A stretch of 64,000 nucleotides of DNA from Flavobacteriales bacterium UBA6165. GTDB lineage: Bacteria > Bacteroidota > Bacteroidia > Flavobacteriales_D > Crocinitomicaceae. The translations under genes and the position numbers were made by a program. The stretch spans positions 1 through 64,000 of the forward strand of contig DIUF01000019.1 in NCBI GenBank assembly GCA_002422285.1, read 5' to 3'. How positions within the stretch are numbered: position 1 is the first letter of the stretch; each line of letters starts with the position of its first letter. Shown piece by piece: positions 42,701-50,915 of the stretch. Below the pieces are notes generated by a model. It saw only the letters and a list, made by a program, of their open reading frames with translations. It was not told where the DNA came from and did not search any database.

Positions 42701-45298
42701 GCGACCAAATTGGTGTTCTTAACGGATAAAACGTCTTACAATGTTGGGGAAACCATGAAAATCACATTCCCATCATCGCAAAATGGTCGCGCTTTTGTTT
42801 CTATTGAAAATGCGAAAGAAGTGCTTCAATATCAATGGGTGCAAACAGCTAAAAATGAAACGGTTGTGTCTATTCCTGTTACCGCAGATATGGCGCCAAA
42901 TGTCTTCGTGCATATCACAATGATTCAACCGCATGCCAATACGATAAATGATGCCCCAATTCGTTTGTATGGTGTTCAGCCTGTTGATGTTGTGAACAAA
43001 GAAACCATTCTTGAGCCAACAATCAACATGCCTTCGAGTTTGAAACCTGAGGAGAAATTTACGGTTGAAGTGGGCGAACGCAATGGTCAAGCGATGACTT
43101 ATACCTTGGCGGTTGTGGATGAAGGTTTGTTGGATTTAACACGATTTAAAACGCCCAATGCTTGGAAATCATTTTATTCTCGTCAGGCGCTGGGTGTGCG
43201 CTCTTGGGACATGTTTGACCATGTAATTGGTGCCTTTGGTGGCAAAATTGCACAAATCTTCAGCATCGGTGGTGATGAGGATTTAGGCAGTGGAAATCCC
43301 AAAAAACCGAATCGTTTTAAACCTGTAGTCATGTACCTCGGACCATTCGAACTCAAGCCCGGAGAAAAACAAAAACATACAGTCGAGATGCCAAACTACA
43401 TCGGGTCAGTGCGCACCATGGTTGTGGCTTCCAATGCGTCAAAATTTGCTTATGGTGCTGCTGAAAACACTACACCTGTGAAGAAACCATTGATGCTTTT
43501 GGCTTCAGCACCACGTCAGGTGAGTCCTGAGGAAAAAATATCCTTGCCAATTACAGTTTTTGCGATGGAAAATCATGTGAAAAATGTGGCGCTTAGCATT
43601 CAAGTTTCTGGTAATATAAAGGTAGCAGGAAGCAACAAACAAGCACTTGTTTTCAATCAGCCAGATGATAAAGTGGTTTATTTTGATTTGGAAGTTGGGG
43701 CTCAAGAAGGCGCAGCAACTATTCGCGTGATGGCAACATCTGGTTCTGAGAAAGCTACTTATGAATTCAAATTGTATGTGGGCAATCCAAACCCTGTGAG
43801 CTATGAAATTTATGACATCGTGATTGAGCCTGGTTCAAGTCAAATAGTTGATTTTGAAACATTTGGTATTCAGGGCTCAAATAACGCTACCTTGGAATTG
43901 TCTGTAATGCCGCCTATGAATCTTGACGCTCGTTTAGGTGAGTTGATTGGTTACCCGCATGGATGTTTGGAGCAGGTGACCTCTCGTATTTTCCCACAGT
44001 TGTATTTAGGTGATTTGGTCAATTTAGATCAAACGCGTATTCAAAAAATACAAACGAATGTGAATGCTGGAATTCGAAAATTACAGCATTTCCAGTTGCC
44101 CAATGGTGGATTTGCTTATTGGCCGGGGGCGCGTCAAGCCAATTCGTGGGGTACATCTTATGTAGGACATTTCTTGCTTGAGGCTGAGAAAAAAGGCTAT
44201 CAGTTACCCGTTGGATTCAAGAGTAAATGGATTGCTTATCAGAAAAATACAGCGAAAAGTTGGCAGGCCGCAATCTCCACGGAGAATGATTTTGATCAGG
44301 CTTATCGTTTATACACCTTGGCCTTGGCAGGTGATGCGGATGTTGCCTCAATGAATCGATTGAAATCTACTGTTGGCATTTCTTCGAACTCAAAATTGCG
44401 CTTGGCTGCGGCCTATGTTTTAATTGGTCAACGAGATGCGGCGCTGCAGTTGGTGAAATCAGCTAATATTGACAATCTCATACCAAAATCGAATCATTAT
44501 TTCGACTCACGTGAACGCAACAATGCGATGGCTTTGGAAACTTTTGTATTGCTGAAAGACAAAGTCAAAGCACGCAAAATGGCTGATTTGGTGGCGAGTT
44601 CTTTGAGTTCACGCGATTACATGAGCACGCAAACAGCGTCTTATTCGTTAATGGCTTTAGGGCGTTATGCGAATTTGGTGGGTGGCTCCAATTTCACAGC
44701 AAGTTATTCGGTGAATGGCAAAAGCGAGAAGGTGTCTGGTTCTAAGCCATTAACGCAGAGCAAATTAGGTATTCAGCGTGGATCGAATAAAGTGGAGGTG
44801 AAAAATACATCTGGAGCAACCGTCTTTGCGCGTGTCGTGGTGCAGGGAGTTTTGCCTTTGGGTAATGAAAAATCATATCAAAGAGGATTGACCTTGAATG
44901 TGTCATACAAGGACGGTTCCGGAATGCCTGTTGACCTGAGTAAAATTCAGCAGGGCATGGATGTGATTGCTGAAATTCGAGTTCAAAACACGACAAACAA
45001 CCAAGTTCATAATGTGGCTCTGACGCACATTATCCCTGGTGGTTTTGAAATTGTAAATGCAAGATTCACAGAATATGGTGGCAATGATGACTCTCCGATA
45101 GATTATCTCGATATCCGCGATGACCGTTCGAATTATTACTTCACCTTAGATGCATTTCAAACAAAGACCTTTACCGTGCGTATCTCGGCCTCTTTCCCAG
45201 GAAAATATTATTTCCCCGGCACTCAGGCTGATGCCATGTACGACAACAATTATTCTGTTCGAACAACAGGTAGATGGATTGAAATTTTGAAATTCTGA
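39776..45298 (+). CDS. Alpha-2-macroglobulin family lipoprotein (thioester-containing)
   Basis: This is an 1840-residue protein. The start is a lipoprotein signal (FGFWSCSKK; lipobox FWSC), so it should be tethered in the envelope. MG-type beta-sandwich domains fill the first 1200 residues, including GMNGYIYGERGVWRPGDTL and the GQAMTYTLAVVDEGLLDLTRFKTP block. The thioester C-L-E-Q at residues 1397-1400 (GCLEQVTSRIFP) is intact, followed by the helical thioester-domain and a final MG domain. Bacterial A2Ms trap attacking proteases. The gene is immediately followed by a PBP1C gene, the known YfhM/PbpC pairing, suggesting defence and repair of the envelope. Confidence 0.93.
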   Translation: MRKICYFSAVVIWMFGFWSCSKKSLSDFLSDFSLYEGYIESFSSGYVSVYDPITVTLAQDLSPDLLENGPQNKWFSISPSVDGEVKFLDANTIQFVPTEKLKQDQEYRITFQLHKVMDVPKDLREFRFAVHTYKQDFIVNINDIQSYDRNWQYLRGSIETTDLMEFEIAKQLVTAEQEGKKLNVKVVRESELSRSFSFVIDSVQRKMEDSKVTIFWDGKPFKIDNKDQGEFEVPGKNNFKVVQIEVENGDEQFLKINFSDPIDKNQNLKGLVRIQDASNLRYSSEGNVLYVYLSETLSGSKLVQVFQGVKSVDGIKMKGDYREEVLFEELLPGVRLVRSGTFLPSSQNLKINFEAVNVSAVDVMVYRIHSQNILQFLQVNNYDENDGLYRVSSPVAKTTIELNHPTPKAHMRWNAYALDLSKIMKPEPGAIYRVELSIRPQYSMYECAEAFPSLETKDKPFNPADYDKRSRYNDWDGDWDEDYYWYDWRERDNPCHMAYYYDRTVATNVMATDLGVIAKRGEDGSYLFAVTDLISTNPVAGASIELYTFDQQLVQTIKTNGEGIASWKTDRYAYFALVKKDKQVTPLKLAENSSNSMSAFDVSGDRLRDGMNGYIYGERGVWRPGDTLFLGFILNNRHANPGQKHPVKLSIFNARGIMVHQDIANHASSQHYKFVVPTSADAETGNWEAVVQVGGATFRKGIFIETIKPNRLKLKTVFNNKILQANTKNTGKMEVAWLHGAIAQDLKVDLSVKYSRMTTTFKGYDKFKFDDPARTFDADETKVFEGRLNDKGIVSFDLIPDLEEEAPGMLRAVFMARAFEKGGDFSSDVFSTTVSPYKRYVGFRPTNMNKYGYMETGGKSTFEVVTLNPEGKPVAVKDLQVRVYKIDYYWWYDASSDYLSRYTSSSTHIPFKSLNVSTNSSGKGNFSFDVNENDYGRYLVRVYDPEHRHASGEILYFSWPAHRAMGRTRKNESDEATKLVFLTDKTSYNVGETMKITFPSSQNGRAFVSIENAKEVLQYQWVQTAKNETVVSIPVTADMAPNVFVHITMIQPHANTINDAPIRLYGVQPVDVVNKETILEPTINMPSSLKPEEKFTVEVGERNGQAMTYTLAVVDEGLLDLTRFKTPNAWKSFYSRQALGVRSWDMFDHVIGAFGGKIAQIFSIGGDEDLGSGNPKKPNRFKPVVMYLGPFELKPGEKQKHTVEMPNYIGSVRTMVVASNASKFAYGAAENTTPVKKPLMLLASAPRQVSPEEKISLPITVFAMENHVKNVALSIQVSGNIKVAGSNKQALVFNQPDDKVVYFDLEVGAQEGAATIRVMATSGSEKATYEFKLYVGNPNPVSYEIYDIVIEPGSSQIVDFETFGIQGSNNATLELSVMPPMNLDARLGELIGYPHGCLEQVTSRIFPQLYLGDLVNLDQTRIQKIQTNVNAGIRKLQHFQLPNGGFAYWPGARQANSWGTSYVGHFLLEAEKKGYQLPVGFKSKWIAYQKNTAKSWQAAISTENDFDQAYRLYTLALAGDADVASMNRLKSTVGISSNSKLRLAAAYVLIGQRDAALQLVKSANIDNLIPKSNHYFDSRERNNAMALETFVLLKDKVKARKMADLVASSLSSRDYMSTQTASYSLMALGRYANLVGGSNFTASYSVNGKSEKVSGSKPLTQSKLGIQRGSNKVEVKNTSGATVFARVVVQGVLPLGNEKSYQRGLTLNVSYKDGSGMPVDLSKIQQGMDVIAEIRVQNTTNNQVHNVALTHIIPGGFEIVNARFTEYGGNDDSPIDYLDIRDDRSNYYFTLDAFQTKTFTVRISASFPGKYYFPGTQADAMYDNNYSVRTTGRWIEILKF

Positions 45299-45300
45299 CG

Positions 45301-47664
45301 GTGCAATTCCTGCGCGATTGTTTCAATTTTTCTTTGATTTGGGTGCGAAAGAATCCTGTCAAGTCTTTTCTATTCTTATTTTATGGATGGAAATTTTATT
45401 TTTTGCTGCCTAAAGAATTGTTCGACAATCCGTATTCCTTTGTGATTGAGAGTAGGGAAGGACATCTTCTTGGCGCTCGTATTGCGGACGACGGGCAATG
45501 GCGTTTTCCTGCGCAAGATTCTGTTCCGGAAAAATTCAAAAAGTGCATTGTGGCTTATGAAGATCGATATTTTTATTACCATCTCGGCGTGAATCCAGTG
45601 GCCATTTATGGCGCTTTTCAAACCAATCGAAAGGCAGGCAAAATTGTGCGAGGTGGAAGTACTTTAACGCAGCAGGTTATTCGCTTGGCACGTAAAAATC
45701 CTGAACGCAGCTACAGCGAAAAACTGATAGAAATGATTTGGTCGCTGCGTTTGGAGTTGCGTTGTTCCAAAGACGAAATCCTGAATTTATATGCCACTCA
45801 TGCGCCTTTTGGAGGCAATGTTGTTGGTCTTGAAATGGCTTCCTACCGCTATTTTGGTTTGGATGCGCATCAATTGTCGTGGGCGCAGGCAGCAACATTG
45901 GCTGTATTGCCCAATGCTCCCGGTTTGATATTTCCTGGTAAAAATCAAGATGAGTTGCGCCGAAAACGTAATGCCTTGTTGCTCTATTTACACCAAAGTG
46001 GGGAAATTGATGCCATGGAGTTGCAGTTGTCTTTACAAGAACCGCTCCCTGATAAACCTCACCAATTGCCAGAAATCGCTCAGCATTTACTCAATCGTTT
46101 GTTTTTCAGGACTACAGCATATCAAGTTCAAACTACAATTGATTTTCATTTGCAAGAGCGCGTGAATTACATTGTTGAGCGCTATTTCCGTCAATACAGT
46201 CAAAATGAGGTGCACAACATGGCTGTATTGGTCTTGGATGTGGAAACGCGAGAAGTATTGGTGTATATTGGGAATACGCCAACAGATAAAGCGCATAGTA
46301 AAGATGTGGACAATATTCGCGCTGCTCGAAGCACGGGCAGCATTTTGAAACCATTTTTGTTCGCGGAAATGCTGCAAGAGGGAGAATTGTTGTATCATGC
46401 TTTGATTCCCGATATTCCAACCCAAATTTCAGGATTTAGTCCACAGAACAACAGCATGAGTTATGACGGCGCTGTGCCTGCATGGAAAGCTTTGTCGCGC
46501 TCACTGAATATTCCCAGTGTGCTGATGCTCCAGCAATATGGTGTCAATAAATTTTTTAGAAATCTTAAAAATTATGGCATATCTACACTCAACCAACAAC
46601 CCATGCATTATGGTTTGTCTTTGATTTTAGGTGGGGCAGAGACAACGCTTTGGGATTTATGTCGTGCTTATGCAGGCTATGTTAGTATTCACAATTGTTT
46701 TCAAGAAAATGGATATTACCAGTCAGATCCTTTTTGTGATTTGAACCTCGAACTTGGTCAAAAAACAGATTTTGGAAGAGAAGTGAGCACGCCGCCATAT
46801 CTGAGTGCTGGCGCGATCCACCAAACGTTTGAAGCCATGCGTGAGGTAAATCGACCTGAGCACAATGAATCGTGGCAATATTTTTCTTCTTCACAACCTA
46901 TTGCTTGGAAAACAGGTACAAGTTACGGCAATCGTGACGCTTGGGCCATTGGGTGCAGCAGAAAATACGTGGTGGGCATTTGGGTGGGGAATTCAACAGG
47001 TGAGGGTAGACCAGAGCTCACAGGCGTGAGTTATGCTGGTTCGATCTTGTTTGATGTTTTTTCCGTGCTAGATGCTGTTCCTTGGTTCAAACGCCCAGAA
47101 ATGGATATGCATGTGGCCGAAGTTTGCAAAAAGAGTGGTTATCTCGCTGGACCTCATTGTCCAATTGGAACAAGTTGGGTAACAAAACGCGGCTTGGAAA
47201 GTGATGTGTGTCCTTATCATCATTTGATTCAATTGGACAGCACAGGCAGCTATCGGGTGCACAGCAATTGTGAGCGCATTGATCTGATTCAGAGTCAAGT
47301 TTGGTTCACCTTGCCACCAGTGATGGAATGGTATTACAAAAGGAAAAATGCAGATTATATGAATTTGCCAGCATTCCGAGAAGATTGCCGACAAAGCACT
47401 GAACAAGCACTGGGTTTTATTTATCCCAAAAGTGGTGCTTTGATTTATCGTGCCAAATCATTCGACGGTGAACTTCAGCCTATTGTTTGCAAAGTAGCGC
47501 ATCGCAATCCAGATACAGAATTGTTTTGGTACTTAAACGACCGCTATTTGGGTTCAACGCAGCGCTTTCATGAATTCCCAATAAAAGCTACCGTTGGTAA
47601 ACATGTGATTACGGTTGTTGATGAAAATGGCAATGATGCGCGGTGTGTGATTAATGTGGAGTAA
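45301..47664 (+). CDS. pbpC: Penicillin-binding protein 1C (bifunctional glycosyltransferase/transpeptidase-like)
   Basis: This is a 787-residue protein starting at GTG 45301, two bases after the A2M stop. One N-terminal membrane segment (VKSFLFLFYGWKFYFLL) anchors it. The GT51 domain has catalytic Glu87 in AYEDRYFYYHLG and GGSTLTQQVIRLAR. The transpeptidase domain has S347-x-x-K350 (STGSILKP), a SRSLNIPSV SxN-type motif and the K537-T-G triad (KTGTSYG). The C-terminal region is the PBP1C-specific BiPBP_C domain. It polymerises and crosslinks peptidoglycan; with A2M it probably patches damaged wall. Confidence 0.93.
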   Translation: MQFLRDCFNFSLIWVRKNPVKSFLFLFYGWKFYFLLPKELFDNPYSFVIESREGHLLGARIADDGQWRFPAQDSVPEKFKKCIVAYEDRYFYYHLGVNPVAIYGAFQTNRKAGKIVRGGSTLTQQVIRLARKNPERSYSEKLIEMIWSLRLELRCSKDEILNLYATHAPFGGNVVGLEMASYRYFGLDAHQLSWAQAATLAVLPNAPGLIFPGKNQDELRRKRNALLLYLHQSGEIDAMELQLSLQEPLPDKPHQLPEIAQHLLNRLFFRTTAYQVQTTIDFHLQERVNYIVERYFRQYSQNEVHNMAVLVLDVETREVLVYIGNTPTDKAHSKDVDNIRAARSTGSILKPFLFAEMLQEGELLYHALIPDIPTQISGFSPQNNSMSYDGAVPAWKALSRSLNIPSVLMLQQYGVNKFFRNLKNYGISTLNQQPMHYGLSLILGGAETTLWDLCRAYAGYVSIHNCFQENGYYQSDPFCDLNLELGQKTDFGREVSTPPYLSAGAIHQTFEAMREVNRPEHNESWQYFSSSQPIAWKTGTSYGNRDAWAIGCSRKYVVGIWVGNSTGEGRPELTGVSYAGSILFDVFSVLDAVPWFKRPEMDMHVAEVCKKSGYLAGPHCPIGTSWVTKRGLESDVCPYHHLIQLDSTGSYRVHSNCERIDLIQSQVWFTLPPVMEWYYKRKNADYMNLPAFREDCRQSTEQALGFIYPKSGALIYRAKSFDGELQPIVCKVAHRNPDTELFWYLNDRYLGSTQRFHEFPIKATVGKHVITVVDENGNDARCVINVE

Positions 47665-47677
47665 GAGGCTAGTGGAT

Positions 47678-48502
47678 TTAAAAAAGCACAAAACCTATTC
47701 CTAAAGAAAAGCTATTGATTGCGCCTTTTTCACCATGAATTCTGGTCAAGCAGTTGTATTTCAAATTTAAGGACCATCTTGAACGAATCACTTCAAGAAA
47801 ATAAAGCGACAACTCAATTTCTTTTCGTTTTTCAAAACCGGGAATTGGCGCGAAGTTTTTATGTCCGAAACCAAAACGCCCAGCAATCCGACCATATCTT
47901 CCGAAAAGATCCAGTTTAAGCCCCGCAAAGGTGTTTTTACCAAGACCCCATCCGCCAACGGTTAAGTAGTAGCGCAATCCGAAGCATTGATCTGGCTTCA
48001 ATCTATATCCACCAATCACACCAAGATCCAAATTTCCTCTCATGTGTATTTTGTTCTGCACTGAGGTTTCGGATAAAATAATTTGGTTATCGTATCTCGT
48101 CTCACTTAAGTTGTATAACCCCATTCCAAAACCAAATGCAATCCAATCGCCAACAAACAAGCCCTTTTCTTTACCACGATTGTATCGGTCATTTTTATCA
48201 TCATCTGCGAAATAAAAGGGGGACCAGCCAGAACCTGGCGCCATCATTAATGTAACACCAATGAAAGAAATCCCCCATTTATCATAGTTCAGTAAATGAC
48301 CTCTAGCCGTATTTTGCTGTTCGGTCACGATTCCCATTAAGTTTCCATTTGTATAGTATGGCATCTGAGGGTTTGTCTTAATATTATAAGCGTCGAATCG
48401 ATACCCAACAAGCGTAGCCTCACATAATTGTGACAATGACGAGAAACAAAAAGTCAATGCGAATAGGAATAATGCCGATTTTAATGTTCTAGTTGAAATC
48501 AT
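47678..48502 (-). CDS. Outer-membrane or secreted protein of unknown function
   Basis: This is a 274-residue protein with a signal peptide (TLKSALFLFALTFCFSSLSQ). Strand-like segments rich in Gly and aromatics include GDWIAFGFGMGLYNLSE, NLDLGVIGGYRLKPDQCFGLRYYLTVGGWGLG, GRIAGRFGFGHKNF, and it ends SFSLGIGFVLF, which fits a beta-barrel. Its start overlaps the end of the upstream gene by 14 bases, so the two are co-transcribed. It converges with pbpC at a 13-base gap. No family recognised. Confidence 0.7.
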   Translation of the reverse strand: MISTRTLKSALFLFALTFCFSSLSQLCEATLVGYRFDAYNIKTNPQMPYYTNGNLMGIVTEQQNTARGHLLNYDKWGISFIGVTLMMAPGSGWSPFYFADDDKNDRYNRGKEKGLFVGDWIAFGFGMGLYNLSETRYDNQIILSETSVQNKIHMRGNLDLGVIGGYRLKPDQCFGLRYYLTVGGWGLGKNTFAGLKLDLFGRYGRIAGRFGFGHKNFAPIPGFEKRKEIELSLYFLEVIRSRWSLNLKYNCLTRIHGEKGAINSFSLGIGFVLF

Positions 48503-50192
48503 ACTTCATGAGCATTAATTTCCCTTTTTTATCTTGCATAAGGTAAACTTTACTACTTCCACCGGGGATGTTTAAATAGAAGTAAGGTCTATTTACATAG
48601 AAACTACCTTTGCCTGCAATTTCAAAATTGGATATTTTGTTGGTGCTCAAGTCTATTTTTCCGATGGATGGGTAATAATTGGGCATCATGACAGAAACTT
48701 GATTGTAATAGTAGGCAGAAAAGGAAGAGTAGGTTTTTGATGTTGTTTTAATTTCATAATTCACCCAATAGAGATTGTTTTTGTCTTTCCCTAAAATAAA
48801 TTGTTGAGGAATAGGGAAGTAGGCAGCATTTTTATCTGATTCACTTCCAGGCTTGTAGCTGAATTGAGAAATGAGTTTTCCATTTTTATCGATTCTTAAA
48901 CAAATCAAATGTGTGTACTGATAGTTTTTAGGTTCTTGTTTAAACACGGGAACTTTGATTTGACCAGAGATAATAAAGCTTTCGTCGGGCAACAATTCAA
49001 AGTCACTCAATACAAATCGTTTACCATCATAAGAGTAACCTTTTTTCTGATTTGGTGGCGTCACCAATTTTGATTTAAAGTCTTTGATGGGCGTAGAATT
49101 CATATAAATAACTTTCCCGCTTTGAATCTTAATGGTTATGAAGCTTTCAAATTTGACTTTCTCGATCTTTCTTTCATAAGTTTCCATTCTGTAATTGGGC
49201 GTACCATATTTCAAATAATGGTTATTTTCAATTGGCGTATATTCACCGATTACATCATCGAACGATTTTTTATTGTCTGCTGATAGGGCACATAGATAAA
49301 CTGTTCCGTCTATTTCTGTATTGTGTCCGGTAATTGCCATCACATTACTTGGAGCTTTGATTTTAAAACGATGCTTGATGTTTCCTTTTCGGTCTATTTG
49401 GAGCCAGGTGTATTCATTTAAACTTCCGCTGTTTGGAGCAAAAATAAATACAATGTCACTGCCATCATAAACCAGTTCATCAGAATCTTCGGCAGGCAAA
49501 TCGTTGTCGAGCTCAAATGTATAAACCAAAGTGTGTTCTACATCAAATTCAATTGGCGTGTCAAGAATGTCAAGATTTTCTCCAATTTTCAATATGCTAA
49601 TTTCTCGAGCTTTGGCATTGCCATCTTTGTTTTTTACTGATGTTGCCAAAACAATTGGATTTCCATCTACACCTTCAAAAGCGGCTACTCCGTTATATTT
49701 GTTGTTGTCAACATTTCGCGCTTTCACATCTTTCACGTCACTTCTTTTGATTCTATACTTTTGGCGCTCCACATCCCATGTATAGGTGTAGGTTGCTGTA
49801 TGTAGATTCAGTTTTGTGCTTAGAATATTAAATGAACTACCGCCGCCGACTGAAACATCAACGGCTTTTCTCGTTTTAGTTGGTTTTTCTTTGTATCGTG
49901 TTTTTCTCTCCGGCACTTCTTTCACACCCAAAAAATTGAGCGATTTATCAAATTCGTATATCTCGTGTCCTGATTGTTTTTTGCCCAATGAAATGTAATA
50001 AACAACCTCAATGTTGCCAGCCTCGTTGAAACTCATTTCAAAGAGATAGCCTTTCACTGATTTCTTGGAAAGTGCATGTGTCTTTTCAATGGGTTTTCCT
50101 TCATTTGTTTGATTTGAAAGCCCAACAAAGGGAAAAAAAGCTACAAAAGCATAAATAAGTGTGAATTGCAATAAATTGTTTAGAATTTTCAT
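48489..50192 (-). CDS. Secreted propeller-like protein of unknown function
   Basis: This is a 567-residue protein with an N-terminal signal segment (FTLIYAFVAFFPFVGLS). The body shows repeated short beta segments with DK/DG turns (YLFEMSFNEAGNIEVVYYISLG, SDIVFIFAPNSGSLNEYTWLQIDRKGNI, LICLRIDKNGKLISQF), reminiscent of beta-propeller blades. No lipobox and no T9SS domain are seen. It lies downstream of the LuxR-type regulator gene (88 bases) and overlaps the next gene. The pairing suggests a secreted protein and an outer-membrane partner. Function unknown. Confidence 0.68.
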   Translation of the reverse strand: MKILNNLLQFTLIYAFVAFFPFVGLSNQTNEGKPIEKTHALSKKSVKGYLFEMSFNEAGNIEVVYYISLGKKQSGHEIYEFDKSLNFLGVKEVPERKTRYKEKPTKTRKAVDVSVGGGSSFNILSTKLNLHTATYTYTWDVERQKYRIKRSDVKDVKARNVDNNKYNGVAAFEGVDGNPIVLATSVKNKDGNAKAREISILKIGENLDILDTPIEFDVEHTLVYTFELDNDLPAEDSDELVYDGSDIVFIFAPNSGSLNEYTWLQIDRKGNIKHRFKIKAPSNVMAITGHNTEIDGTVYLCALSADNKKSFDDVIGEYTPIENNHYLKYGTPNYRMETYERKIEKVKFESFITIKIQSGKVIYMNSTPIKDFKSKLVTPPNQKKGYSYDGKRFVLSDFELLPDESFIISGQIKVPVFKQEPKNYQYTHLICLRIDKNGKLISQFSYKPGSESDKNAAYFPIPQQFILGKDKNNLYWVNYEIKTTSKTYSSFSAYYYNQVSVMMPNYYPSIGKIDLSTNKISNFEIAGKGSFYVNRPYFYLNIPGGSSKVYLMQDKKGKLMLMKYDFN

Positions 50193-50280
50193 TTCTCCGT
50201 GTTTTTAAGTTTGCACAAAAAAACATCGTTTTAGAGAGTTGACTATCGCATAAAGTACGTATTTCTTGAAAAGAATTCTG

Positions 50281-50901
50281 TCAAGATTTGAACTTGTTAA
50301 TGGCCTTTGTTTTATTGTCTACTTCGAGTTTTACGTATATGTTGCGAATGTGTGTTCTTACAGTGTCAACACTAATATTCAATGTCGTTGCAATTTCTTT
50401 GTAGCGCTGACCATTCGACATCAGTTCTAGAATCTCACATTCTCTATTGGTTAGTTCTGAAACAGTGTCTACTTTTTTCTGCTTGGAAAAAAAATCAATG
50501 ACCATTCTTGATATTGAAGGTGTTATTGGTGAGCCGCCGCCCAAAACTATGTGAATGGCTTCTCTAATGCGTTCATGAGATTCTGATTTCAAAATGTATC
50601 CCGTGGCACCCGACTTTAAGGCATCAAAGACGTTTTGATCGTCACCAAAAACGGTGAAAGCGATAAATTGAACACTAGGTTTGAGGGGCTTTAGTTTTTT
50701 AATACATTCTATGCCTGTTAATCCTGGGAGACCGATATCCATCAGCACTACATCTGGATTATTCTTTTCGAAATTTTGAATAAATATTTCCGCAGTTGGA
50801 AACAAATCAATTTTTTCGATGAAGGGGTCATCACTGAGCAGCTCTTTTAAAAATCTAGACATTTCGATATTGTCGTCTACGATACTCAGATGAATCTGCA
50901 T
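50281..50901 (-). CDS. NarL/FixJ-family (LuxR-type) response regulator
   Basis: This is a 206-residue protein. Receiver domain: D9/D10, phospho-acceptor D55 in VVLMDIGLPG. The C-terminal LuxR helix-turn-helix reads LTNRECEILELMSNGQRYKEIATTLNISVDTVRTHI. It follows the sensor kinase gene by 14 bases, so the two form a two-component system. Its targets are unknown; the two downstream genes in the same orientation are natural candidates. Confidence 0.93.
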   Translation of the reverse strand: MQIHLSIVDDNIEMSRFLKELLSDDPFIEKIDLFPTAEIFIQNFEKNNPDVVLMDIGLPGLTGIECIKKLKPLKPSVQFIAFTVFGDDQNVFDALKSGATGYILKSESHERIREAIHIVLGGGSPITPSISRMVIDFFSKQKKVDTVSELTNRECEILELMSNGQRYKEIATTLNISVDTVRTHIRNIYVKLEVDNKTKAINKFKS

Positions 50902-50915
50902 ACAAAAGGTTTAGA

